Assembly: GCA_029256565.1 (NCBI GenBank)
Contig: JAQSXQ010000067.1
Coordinates: 1 to 7,681, forward strand
DNA length: 7,681 nt
DNA from: Mycobacterium sp.
GTDB taxonomy: Bacteria > Actinomycetota > Actinomycetes > Mycobacteriales > Mycobacteriaceae
Reading direction: 5' to 3'
Shown: positions 1 to 6,517 of the stretch, in pieces
Layout: the number at the start of each line of letters is the position of its first letter
How positions within the stretch are numbered: the stretch's first letter is position 1
Made by a program: the position numbers and the translations under genes
The notes under the pieces: model-generated
What the model was told of the DNA's origin: nothing
Database searches by the model: none
What the model saw: the letters and a program-made list of their open reading frames with translations, nothing else

Positions 1-1628
1 ACGGGCGGCACCGGCAGGACCCAGCGGGGATCGACCACGGTCACGCCGATGCCCTGCTTGCGGAGGCGTTCGGCGACCGACAGCGCCATCGACGCGAACG
101 GCCCGACCCCCACCAGCAGCACGTCGCTGGAGAGGCCCTCGGCGGGTTCGGCCAGCACGTCGACCCCGGCACGGCGCGCGACGGCGGGGATGTCCTCGCC
201 GACCGCGCCCTTGGGGAACCGCAGCGCGGTGGGCCCGTCCTTGACGTCGAGCGCCTCGTCGAGTTCCTCGCGCAGGCGGGCGGCGTCGCGGGGCGCGGCG
301 ACGCGCATCCCCGGAACGACGCCGAGGATCGACAGGTCCCAGATGCCGTTGTGGCTGGCGCCGTCGGGTCCGGTGACGCCCGCGCGGTCGAGCACCAGGG
401 TGACCGGAAGGCTGTGCAGCGCAACGTCCATCATCAGCTGATCGAACGCGCGGTTGAGGAACGTCGAGTAGATCGCGACCACCGGATGCATGCCGCCCAT
501 CGCGAGGCCGGCGGCCGAGGTCATCGCGTGCTGTTCGGCGATGCCGACGTCGAAGAAGCGGTCCGGGTACTGCGTGCGGAAGGCGCTCAGACCCGTAGGT
601 CCTGGCATGGCGGCGGTGATCGCGACGACGTCGCGGCGCTTGGCCGCACGCTTGATCAGCTGATCGGAGAACACGGAGGTCCACCCCGGCGCGGCGACCG
701 ACGTCGCCAGGCCGGTCTGCGGGTCGATGATGCCGGTCGCGTGCATCTGCTCGGCCTCGTCGTTCTCGGCGGGGCCGTAGCCCTTCCCCTTGCGGGTGAC
801 GACGTGGACGATCACGGGTCCGTTGAAACCGCGCGCGCTGCGCAGGGCGGTCTCGACGGCGTGCTCGTCATGCCCGTCGATCGGGCCGACGTACTTGAGA
901 CCGAGATCGGTGAACATCACCTGCGGCGCCAGCGCATCCTTGATGCCGGCCTTCACGCTGTGCATGCCCTGGTAGAAGATCTCGCCGACGACCGGGACAC
1001 CGCGCACGGTCTCGCGGCCCCGCTCGAGCAGCTTCTCGTAGCCCGGCTGCAACCGCAGCCCGGCGAGGTGGTCGGCGAACCCACCGATGGTCGGCGCGTA
1101 GCTGCGGCCGTTGTCGTTGACGACGATGACGACGGGCCGGTTCGAGCCCGCGATGTTGTTCAGCGCCTCCCAGCACATGCCGCCGGTCAGCGCGCCGTCG
1201 CCGACGACCGCGACGACGTGCCGGTTGCGGTGGCCGCTCAGCTCGAAGGCCTTGGCCAGGCCGTCGGCGTAGGACAGCGCCGCGCTGGCGTGGCTGGACT
1301 CGACCCAATCGTGCTCGCTCTCGCTGCGCGACGGATATCCCGACAGACCGTCCTTCATGCGGAGGTTGTCGAAGTCGGCGCACCGGCCGGTCAGCATCTT
1401 GTGCACGTAGGACTGGTGGCCCGTGTCGAAGACGATCGGGTCGTGGGGCGAGTCGAAGACGCGGTGCAGCGCCAGCGTCAACTCGACGACGCCCAGGTTC
1501 GGACCCAGGTGTCCGCCGGTCGCGGCGACCTTGTGGATGAGGAACTCGCGGATCTCGATTGCGAGGTCGTCCAACTGGGCCTGCGACAGGTGCTGCAGAT
1601 CGGCGGGACCTCGGACCTGTTCGAGCAT
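1..1628 (-). CDS. dxs: 1-deoxy-D-xylulose-5-phosphate synthase (Dxs), 3' end beyond window
   Basis: Cytosolic thiamine-diphosphate (TPP) enzyme that condenses pyruvate with glyceraldehyde-3-phosphate to DXP, the first step of the MEP pathway to IPP/DMAPP. The window holds 542 complete codons of a protein usually near 640 residues; the C-terminus lies to the left. The ATG at 1628 begins MLEQVRGPADLQHLSQAQ, colinear with recalled M. tuberculosis Dxs1. Visible landmarks are: His40 in KVAATGGHLGPNLG; the TPP/Mg motif GDGALTGG at 143-150, closing with Asn171-Asp172-Asn173; the Pyr-domain catalytic Glu365 in DVGIAEQHA; and DRAGVTGPDG from 414, where Arg415 and Asp422 correspond to substrate-binding residues of E. 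coli Dxs. The transketolase C-terminal domain is entered near residue 490 and is cut. No stop or frameshift is visible. It is divergent from nhaA. The start lacks a Shine-Dalgarno sequence and looks leaderless. Identity is near certain from the motifs and the colinearity. Confidence 0.97.
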   Translation of the reverse strand, partial: MLEQVRGPADLQHLSQAQLDDLAIEIREFLIHKVAATGGHLGPNLGVVELTLALHRVFDSPHDPIVFDTGHQSYVHKMLTGRCADFDNLRMKDGLSGYPSRSESEHDWVESSHASAALSYADGLAKAFELSGHRNRHVVAVVGDGALTGGMCWEALNNIAGSNRPVVIVVNDNGRSYAPTIGGFADHLAGLRLQPGYEKLLERGRETVRGVPVVGEIFYQGMHSVKAGIKDALAPQVMFTDLGLKYVGPIDGHDEHAVETALRSARGFNGPVIVHVVTRKGKGYGPAENDEAEQMHATGIIDPQTGLATSVAAPGWTSVFSDQLIKRAAKRRDVVAITAAMPGPTGLSAFRTQYPDRFFDVGIAEQHAMTSAAGLAMGGMHPVVAIYSTFLNRAFDQLMMDVALHSLPVTLVLDRAGVTGPDGASHNGIWDLSILGVVPGMRVAAPRDAARLREELDEALDVKDGPTALRFPKGAVGEDIPAVARRAGVDVLAEPAEGLSSDVLLVGVGPFASMALSVAERLRKQGIGVTVVDPRWVLPVPP

Positions 1629-1634
1629 CCCGTC

Positions 1635-1640
1635 AGTTTA
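1635..1640 (-). promoter_or_regulatory. Predicted -10 box (TAAACT) for leaderless dxs mRNA
   Basis: On the minus strand TAAACT fits the mycobacterial TANNNT -10 consensus. It ends six bases before the A of the dxs ATG at 1628, the spacing expected when transcription starts at the first base of the start codon. No convincing -35 hexamer is seen, which is common in mycobacterial promoters. The absence of a Shine-Dalgarno sequence just upstream of the ATG supports a leaderless transcript. This is a sequence prediction only. Confidence 0.5.
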
Positions 1641-1781
1641 CGCACCCCGGTGAGAGGGAGTCCTGTCCTGACGGCTGTGATGAGACACACTGGAGGGTCA
1701 CCCCTACGCCGTATCCACGCGCTTCGGCGGCTCGCCGCACCGACGTGCCGTCACACTCACGTCAGCATCGCGGGCGACCGA

Positions 1782-1787
1782 TAGACT
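1782..1787 (+). promoter_or_regulatory. Candidate -10 box (TAGACT) for nhaA
   Basis: TAGACT fits TANNNT and would place a transcription start near 1794, leaving a leader of about 75 nt before the TTG at 1869. No good -35 element is visible (GTCAGC near 1761 is weak). It is the best plus-strand candidate in the spacer. Confidence 0.33.
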
Positions 1788-1857
1788 CCACGACCAGGTG
1801 CGCCGGGAAGTCTGGTCGGCAAATTGGTTCGCCATGCCCGTGCCCCTACCACCGATC

Positions 1858-1861
1858 GAGG
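1858..1861 (+). promoter_or_regulatory. Ribosome binding site (GAGG) deciding the nhaA start
   Basis: GAGG lies seven bases before the TTG at 1869. Neither other plausible in-frame start, TTG at 1824 nor GTG at 1938, has a comparable purine run at the right distance. This favours 1869. Confidence 0.5.
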
Positions 1862-1868
1862 TGCTCCC

Positions 1869-3194
1869 TTGCCGAAGGACCGTGGCTCACTCGCCCAGGC
1901 TCTCTTCACCCGAGGTTCCTGGGCCGAGACGTCCCGCGTGTCGGAAGTCCTACGCAAGGAGACCGTCGGCGGCGCTCTGCTGCTGTTCGGGGCGGTCGTC
2001 GCGATGGTGTGGGCGAACTCGCCCTGGTCGGAGTCCTACACGGCGCTGCGCGACCTGCACGTCGGCACCGACTCCCTGGGCCTGCACCTGAACCTCACCC
2101 TCGGGACATGGGCCGCCGATGGACTGCTGGCCGTCTTCTTCTTCGTGGTCGGCCTCGAACTCAAGCGCGAATTCGTCGCGGGCGATCTACGCGACCCGCG
2201 ACGTGCGGCCCTGCCCGTCGCGGCGGCAGTCGGCGGCATGGTGGTCCCCGCACTGATCTTCGTCGCCTTCACCGCACCCGTCGGCGACGGGGCGATGAGC
2301 GGTTGGGCCATCCCCACCGCCACCGACATCGCCTTCGCGGTCGCCGTGCTGGCGGTCATCTCGACGCACCTGCCCGCCGCGCTGCGCACGTTCCTGCTGA
2401 CACTGGCCGTGGTGGACGACCTGCTCGCCATCACGGTGATCGCGATCTTCTACACCGACGACATCAACCTGGTCGCGCTCGGCCTGGCCGTGATCCCGCT
2501 GGCTCTGTTCGCAGTGTTGGTGCAGCGTCGCGTCCGCTCGCTGTGGCTGCTGCTGCCGCTTGCGCTGGCGACGTGGGCGCTGGTGCACGAATCGGGCATC
2601 CACGCCACGGTGGCAGGCGTGCTGCTCGGCTTCACGGTGCCGGTGCTGCGCAGTCAGGCTGCCGGCGGCCCGGACGCCGGGCCGGGTCTGGCCGAGCACT
2701 TCGAGCACCTCATCCGACCCGTGTCCGCGGGCTTCGCCGTGCCGGTGTTCGCGTTCTTCGCCGCGGGCGTGACGATCGGCGGTCTGAGCGGCTTCACCGC
2801 AGCACTGGCCGACCCCGTCGCACTGGGCATCGTCTTCGGTCTGGTCGTTGGCAAGGTGATCGGCATCTTCGGCACCACGCGCATCCTGTCGGCCGTCACG
2901 CGGGCGTCGCTGGACAGCGCCCTGAAGTGGATCGACGTGTTCGGCATGGCGATGCTCGCCGGCATCGGCTTCACGGTGTCGCTGTTGATCGGCGAACTGG
3001 CCTACGGCCCGGACTCCGACCGTGGCGAGCACGTGAAGATCGGCGTGCTGACGGGGTCGTTGACCGCGGCGCTGCTGGCGGCCGTCGTGCTGCGGATGCG
3101 CAACCGGCACTACCGCGCGATCTGCGCCGAGGAGTCCCAGGACGACGACCTCGACGGCATCCCCGACGTCTACCAGCGGCCGAACGAGGCGTGA
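1869..3194 (+). CDS. nhaA: NhaA-family Na+/H+ antiporter
   Basis: Inner-membrane electrogenic antiporter that expels Na+ (or Li+) in exchange for H+, serving sodium tolerance and alkaline pH homeostasis. From the TTG start it has 441 residues (E. coli NhaA has 388); the extra length is in both termini and one loop. Family residues sit where expected. Asp153 in PTATDIAF and the pair Asp183-Asp184 in LAVVDDLLAI match E. coli Asp133, Asp163 and Asp164 with identical spacing. His245 in ESGIHATVAG matches the His225 pH-sensor region, again with identical spacing. Lys329 in VVGKVIGIF matches Lys300. GIGFTVSLLI is the last signature helix. The N-terminal SWAETSRVSEVLRKETVGG precedes the first helix, as in other actinobacterial members. 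The cytoplasmic tail ends with the acidic motif DDDLDGIPD. The open frame extends to a TTG at 1824; a GTG at 1938 is the shorter alternative. It converges with the RNA methyltransferase gene, three bases between stops. Confidence 0.95.
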   Translation: MPKDRGSLAQALFTRGSWAETSRVSEVLRKETVGGALLLFGAVVAMVWANSPWSESYTALRDLHVGTDSLGLHLNLTLGTWAADGLLAVFFFVVGLELKREFVAGDLRDPRRAALPVAAAVGGMVVPALIFVAFTAPVGDGAMSGWAIPTATDIAFAVAVLAVISTHLPAALRTFLLTLAVVDDLLAITVIAIFYTDDINLVALGLAVIPLALFAVLVQRRVRSLWLLLPLALATWALVHESGIHATVAGVLLGFTVPVLRSQAAGGPDAGPGLAEHFEHLIRPVSAGFAVPVFAFFAAGVTIGGLSGFTAALADPVALGIVFGLVVGKVIGIFGTTRILSAVTRASLDSALKWIDVFGMAMLAGIGFTVSLLIGELAYGPDSDRGEHVKIGVLTGSLTAALLAAVVLRMRNRHYRAICAEESQDDDLDGIPDVYQRPNEA

Positions 3195-3207
3195 GCCTCA
3201 GCGCCGC
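3176..3207. terminator. Hairpin across both convergent stop codons, possible bidirectional terminator
   Basis: An inner stem GAGGC (3186-3190) pairs with GCCTC (3195-3199) around a GTGA tetraloop, a GNRA type in plus-strand RNA. An outer stem GCGGC (3176-3180) pairs with GCCGC (3203-3207) across a 5/3-nt internal loop. The structure includes the nhaA stop (3192-3194) and the methyltransferase stop (3198-3200 on the minus strand). No U-tract follows on either side, so it is not a canonical intrinsic terminator; mycobacterial terminators often lack one. The inverted repeat is seen directly; the terminator role is inferred. Confidence 0.38.
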
Positions 3208-4412
3208 AGCACCGCAACGCACTCGACGTGATGGGTCAGCGGGAACGAGTCGAACACCCGCAGCTCCTCCACCTCGTAGCCGTGGCTCAGATAGAGCCCC
3301 ACGTCGCGCGCGAAAGATGCTGCCTCGCAACCGATGTGGATGATGCGCGGTACGTCGGCCGCGGCGAGCAGATCGATGACCTCGCGACCCGCCCCCGCAC
3401 GCGGCGGATCGAGCACCGCGACGTCGGCGCGTTCGGGTTGCGCCGACAACGCCCGCCGCACCGACTCCGTCACCACCGACACCCAGCCGAGGTCGGCCAA
3501 CGTCGCGCGCGCAGCCCGCGCCGACCCACGCGAGGTGTCCACGGTGACCACCCGGCCCGACTCGCCGACGCCGTCGGCCAGCACGGCCGCGAACACCCCG
3601 GCGCCGCCGTACAGGTCCCACGCGGTCATGCCCGGCTCCAGCCGGGCGTGCTGGGCGATCAGATCGCTGTAGAGCGTGGCCGCGCTGCGATGCGCCTGCC
3701 AGAACGCAGTCACCGGTACGTGCCAGGTCCTGCCGCCCACCCGCTGGGTCGCCTCGTATTGCCCCTCGATCACCTGGGTCGGCGACGACGTGCCGCGGTT
3801 CTTCTTGCCGCCGCGCCCGCCGGTCTTGGGACCGGTCTGCACGACGTGACGCCGGCCGTCGTCGTCGAGCGCGACGTGGATCTCGGCGCCCGCAGGCCAC
3901 CGCGACCCGTCGAGCCCGTCCAGCATGCCCTCGGGCAACTGGCCGCAGTCGAGGTCGGTGACCAGGTCGGCACTGTGATAGCGGTGGAACCCGGCGTGGC
4001 CGTCGTCGGTGGTGGCCAGCCGAACCCGCGTCCGCCAGCCGGTGGCACCGAGATCGTCGAGCGCCTCCGCCTCCCCGGACCACTCGAAGCCACCGAGGCG
4101 CGCCAGCTGATTGGCCACCACCCCGCCCTTGAGCCGCCGCGCGGCCGAGGGCTCGGCGAAGGCCAGGTCGCAACATCCGGAGCCGTGCTCACCGGCGATG
4201 CGGCACAGCGACTCCACCCGGTCGGGCGAGGCCTCGAGCACCTCGACCGTCACCGCGTGCCAGTGCTTCGCGCGCTGATCGGTGACCAGCACGCGCACCC
4301 GCTCGTCCGGCAGCGCACCGCGCACGAACACCACCCGGCCGTCGTGCCGCGCGATGCAACTGCCGCCGTTGGCCGCGGGCCCCACGGTCAACTCGAGTTC
4401 GGTCTCGCTCAT
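3198..4412 (-). CDS. TRAM-domain class I SAM-dependent RNA uridine-C5 methyltransferase (TrmA/RlmC/RlmD family; Rv2689c-like)
   Basis: Predicted cytosolic enzyme forming 5-methyluridine in an RNA substrate, 404 residues. An N-terminal TRAM RNA-binding barrel (about 1-60) contains GGSCIARHDGRVVFVRGALP. A central region carries Cys70, Cys80, Cys81 and Cys156, probable remnants or variants of the [4Fe-4S] ligands of RlmD. A Gly/Lys-rich loop lies at 195-210. The Rossmann domain has SAM motif I DLYGGAGVF (266-274) and VLDPPRAG with Asp335. The catalytic nucleophile is Cys362 in GCEAASFARD, and the general base is Glu397 in THHVECVAVLRR. FWQAH (237-241) replaces the usual FxQxN with a His. The ATG at 4412 overlaps the permease stop as ATGA and has no clear Shine-Dalgarno sequence, suggesting translation by reinitiation. 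Whether the target is tRNA U54 or a 23S rRNA uridine cannot be decided from sequence, so no symbol is given. The closest remembered relative is M. tuberculosis Rv2689c. Confidence 0.9.
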   Translation of the reverse strand: MSETELELTVGPAANGGSCIARHDGRVVFVRGALPDERVRVLVTDQRAKHWHAVTVEVLEASPDRVESLCRIAGEHGSGCCDLAFAEPSAARRLKGGVVANQLARLGGFEWSGEAEALDDLGATGWRTRVRLATTDDGHAGFHRYHSADLVTDLDCGQLPEGMLDGLDGSRWPAGAEIHVALDDDGRRHVVQTGPKTGGRGGKKNRGTSSPTQVIEGQYEATQRVGGRTWHVPVTAFWQAHRSAATLYSDLIAQHARLEPGMTAWDLYGGAGVFAAVLADGVGESGRVVTVDTSRGSARAARATLADLGWVSVVTESVRRALSAQPERADVAVLDPPRAGAGREVIDLLAAADVPRIIHIGCEAASFARDVGLYLSHGYEVEELRVFDSFPLTHHVECVAVLRR

Positions 4413-6406
4413 TCGAGGAACCCGCGTCGCGCGTCACCGGGAGCCGACTTGGGCTCGAGGTTCTTCAGTCGCTCGGACGAGTTGAGCTGGTAGGGCACCG
4501 ACGTCACCATCACTTGGGGTTCGAAGAGGAGGCGGCCCTTGAGCCGCAGGGCACTCTGGTTGTGCAGCACCTGTTCCCACCAGTGGCCGACGACGTATTC
4601 GGGAATGAAGACCGTCACGACCGTACGCGGCGCGTCCTTGGTGATGCGCTTGACGTAGTCCATGACCGGCCGGGTGATGTCGCGGTACGGCGACGCCACG
4701 ATCTTCAGCGGCAGCGAGAAGTCCGAGCCCTCCCACTTGGTCTTCAGCTCGCGCGCCTCCCCGTCGTCGATGCTGACGTGGATGGCCTCGAGTTCGTCGG
4801 GCCGGGTGGCGCGGGCGTAGGCCAGCGCGCGCTTGGTGGGCAGCGTGACGTTGGACACCAGCACGATCGCGTGGTTGCGGCTGGGCAGCACCACGTCGTC
4901 GCCGGCCTCGGCATCTGCCTCGGCCAGTTCCCGCTGCACGGTGGCGTAGTGCTTGTGCACCAACTTCATCACCACGAAGAAGAAGCTCATGACCAGGATC
5001 GCGATCCACGCCCCCGCCGCGAACTTCGTGACGACCACGATGACGAGGACGGTGCCGGTGCAGACGCAGCCGATCGTGTTGATCACCCGTGAGCGCATCA
5101 TCTTGGCGCGCTCGGCGGCGTCGGTCTCGACCCGCAGCAGGCGGGTCCAGTGCCGCACCATGCCGATCTGACTGAACGTGAACGACACGAACACCCCGAC
5201 GATGTACAGCTGCAACAGCGCCGTGACCTCGGCCTGGAACGCCACCACGAACGCGATCGCCGCGAAGGCCAGGAAGAGGATGCCGTTGGAGAACGCCAGC
5301 CGGTCGCCACGGGTGCGCAGCTGGTGCGGCAGGTAACTGTCTTGAGCCAGAATCGATCCCAGCACCGGGAACCCGTTGAAGGCGGTGTTGGCCGCCAGCC
5401 CAAGGATGAGCGCCGTGACGAGGGCGATCAGGAACAGCCCCAGCGGGAAGTCGTGGAACACCGCGTCGGCGAGCTGGGCGATCAGCGTCTTCTGGTGGTA
5501 GCCCTCGGGCGCGCCCACCAGCTGCTCCTCGGGGCGCTCGGCGATCTGGACGCCGGTTTCCTTGGCCAGCAGCGTGATTCCCATCAGCAGCGTGACCGAG
5601 ATGCCGCCGAGCAGCAGCAGGGTGCTGGCGGCGTTGCGCGACTTCGGCTTGCGGAACGCGGGGACGCCGTTGCTGATCGCCTCGACGCCGGTCAGGGCGG
5701 CCGAGCCGGACGAGAACGCCCGCGCCACCAGGAACACCAGCGCGAACCCGAGGATGTCGCCGTGCTCGGAGTGCATCTCGAAGCCGGCCGATTCGGCCTG
5801 CAGCGGCTCACCGAGGATCAGGATCTGGAAGAAGCCCCAGCCGAGCATGACGAACATGCCGATCATGAACGCGTACGTGGGGATGGCGAACGCCGTACCG
5901 GACTCCCGGATGCCACGCAGGTTCAGCGCCGCGAGCAGCAGGATGAACGCGACCGCGAACCACACCTTGTGCTGCGCGATGAACGGGATCGCCGACCCGA
6001 TGTTCGACATGGCCGACGACATCGACACCGCGACGGTCAGCACGTAGTCGACCATCAGCGCGCTGGCCACCGTGAGACCCGCGGTGCCGCCGAGATTGGT
6101 GGTCACGACCTCGTAGTCGCCGCCGCCCGACGGGTAGGCGTGCACGTTCTGCCGGTAACTCGCGATCACGACCAGCATCACGGCGACCACGGCCAGCGCG
6201 ATCCACGGCGCCATCGTGTACGCGGCGACGCCCGCCACCGACAGCACCAGGAAGATCTCCTCCGGGGCGTAGGCGACCGACGACAGCGCGTCCGAGGCGA
6301 ACACCGGAAGTGCGATGCGCTTGGGCAACAGGGTGTGTGCGAGTTTGTCGCTGCGGAACGGTGTTCCTAGGACCAGTCGCCGTGCGACGGTCGAGAGCTT
6401 GGACAC
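4409..6406 (-). CDS. KimA-like APC-superfamily permease, predicted K+/H+ symporter (Rv2690c-like)
   Basis: Twelve-helix APC-fold membrane protein with a C-terminal cytosolic domain, 665 residues from the GTG at 6406. It matches recalled Bacillus subtilis KimA (YdaO), a high-affinity K+ symporter, from end to end. Shared blocks are SDALSSVAYAPEE, YRQNVHAYPSGGGDYEV, LMVDYVLTVAVS, AFSSGSAALTGVEAISN, RGDRLAFSNGI and the C-terminal HNQSALRLKGRLLF. Residues I recall as coordinating K+ in KimA are all present: Asp39, Tyr46, Asp120, Thr124, Thr239, Glu242 and Tyr401 (KimA Asp36, Tyr43, Asp117, Thr121, Thr230, Glu233, Tyr377). Residues about 505-640 form the soluble, universal-stress-like domain. The frame stays open to an ATG at 6628, but that would overlap ceoB and add 74 residues without family similarity. 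GTG 6406 yields MSKLSTVARRLVLG, as in the remembered Rv2690c; TTG at 6415 is an alternative. It is coupled by an ATGA overlap to the downstream methyltransferase and divergent from ceoB. The family is certain; the substrate is inferred. Confidence 0.9.
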   Translation of the reverse strand: MSKLSTVARRLVLGTPFRSDKLAHTLLPKRIALPVFASDALSSVAYAPEEIFLVLSVAGVAAYTMAPWIALAVVAVMLVVIASYRQNVHAYPSGGGDYEVVTTNLGGTAGLTVASALMVDYVLTVAVSMSSAMSNIGSAIPFIAQHKVWFAVAFILLLAALNLRGIRESGTAFAIPTYAFMIGMFVMLGWGFFQILILGEPLQAESAGFEMHSEHGDILGFALVFLVARAFSSGSAALTGVEAISNGVPAFRKPKSRNAASTLLLLGGISVTLLMGITLLAKETGVQIAERPEEQLVGAPEGYHQKTLIAQLADAVFHDFPLGLFLIALVTALILGLAANTAFNGFPVLGSILAQDSYLPHQLRTRGDRLAFSNGILFLAFAAIAFVVAFQAEVTALLQLYIVGVFVSFTFSQIGMVRHWTRLLRVETDAAERAKMMRSRVINTIGCVCTGTVLVIVVVTKFAAGAWIAILVMSFFFVVMKLVHKHYATVQRELAEADAEAGDDVVLPSRNHAIVLVSNVTLPTKRALAYARATRPDELEAIHVSIDDGEARELKTKWEGSDFSLPLKIVASPYRDITRPVMDYVKRITKDAPRTVVTVFIPEYVVGHWWEQVLHNQSALRLKGRLLFEPQVMVTSVPYQLNSSERLKNLEPKSAPGDARRGFLE

Positions 6407-6517
6407 GAGGACCAAGGGTATGCCTACGCACGAAGGACCGTCCGAATAGCTGTAGCGTTCCGTGTTGCCAGCTTTGGCGACGATCGATGTCACGGCCACC
6501 GCAGGGAGGACCGACGC
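6407..6517. promoter_or_regulatory. Divergent promoter region of the KimA-like permease and ceoB
   Basis: This is 111 bp between two GTG starts facing away from each other. On the minus strand TACCCT (6420-6415) fits TANNNT and ends eight bases before the permease GTG, allowing a very short or absent leader. On the plus strand TAGCGT (6453-6458) fits TANNNT and would give ceoB a leader of roughly 50 nt. No strong -35 elements are visible. A small inverted repeat, GGAC-C-GTCC (6435-6443), lies between the two boxes. The spacer is too short for a c-di-AMP (ydaO-type) riboswitch. Confidence 0.4.
6504..6510 (+). promoter_or_regulatory. Strong ribosome binding site (GGGAGGA) for ceoB
   Basis: GGGAGGA lies seven bases before the GTG at 6518 and fixes the ceoB start there, rather than at the in-frame GTG, GTG and ATG codons a few positions downstream. 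Confidence 0.8.

Larger units (their letters stand above)
1629..1868. other. Divergent dxs/nhaA intergenic region
   Basis: This is 240 bp of non-coding spacer between two divergent starts. It holds a TAAACT box placed for leaderless dxs transcription, a TAGACT box on the plus strand suited to nhaA, and the nhaA ribosome binding site near its right end. A 34-codon frame at 1680-1784 has no ribosome binding site or recognisable product and is not called. I see no strong operator-like palindrome; the short GGGTCACCC around 1694-1702 is too small to interpret. Confidence 0.7.

Noticed and set aside
351..1784. Long plus-strand open frame of 477 codons across the dxs region
   Set aside because: It is antisense to dxs, whose complete motif set is on the minus strand. 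Its Arg/Asp/Val-rich translation has no recognisable family and follows from the GC-biased third positions of dxs.
1680..1784. A 34-codon ATG frame in the dxs/nhaA spacer
   Set aside because: No ribosome binding site and no -10 box placed for leaderless use. The product is unrecognised and Arg/His-rich, as random frames here are.
1824..1868. Fifteen-residue upstream extension of NhaA from TTG 1824
   Set aside because: No ribosome binding site at a useful distance. GAGG before the TTG at 1869 is better, and the extra residues (VRHARAPTTDRGAP) look unlike NhaA N-termini.
1559..3343. Plus-strand open frame of 594 codons overlapping nhaA in another frame
   Set aside because: Low-complexity Arg-rich translation. 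The nhaA frame over the same bases has membrane helices and all family residues.
3228..4493. Plus-strand open frame of 421 codons opposite the methyltransferase
   Set aside because: It is a shadow of the minus-strand gene, which has TRAM, SAM and catalytic motifs; the antisense product has none.
1873..6441. An 11-base word CGAAGGACCGT at 1873-1883 and again at 6431-6441, near two transporter gene starts
   Set aside because: The first copy is inside the nhaA coding sequence, and a single shared 11-mer in GC-rich DNA is weak evidence for a common operator.
6407..6517. A possible c-di-AMP (ydaO-type) riboswitch ahead of the KimA-like gene, as B. subtilis has
   Set aside because: The permease seems to have little or no leader, and the whole spacer is only 111 bp shared with ceoB. 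I see no paired-element architecture.
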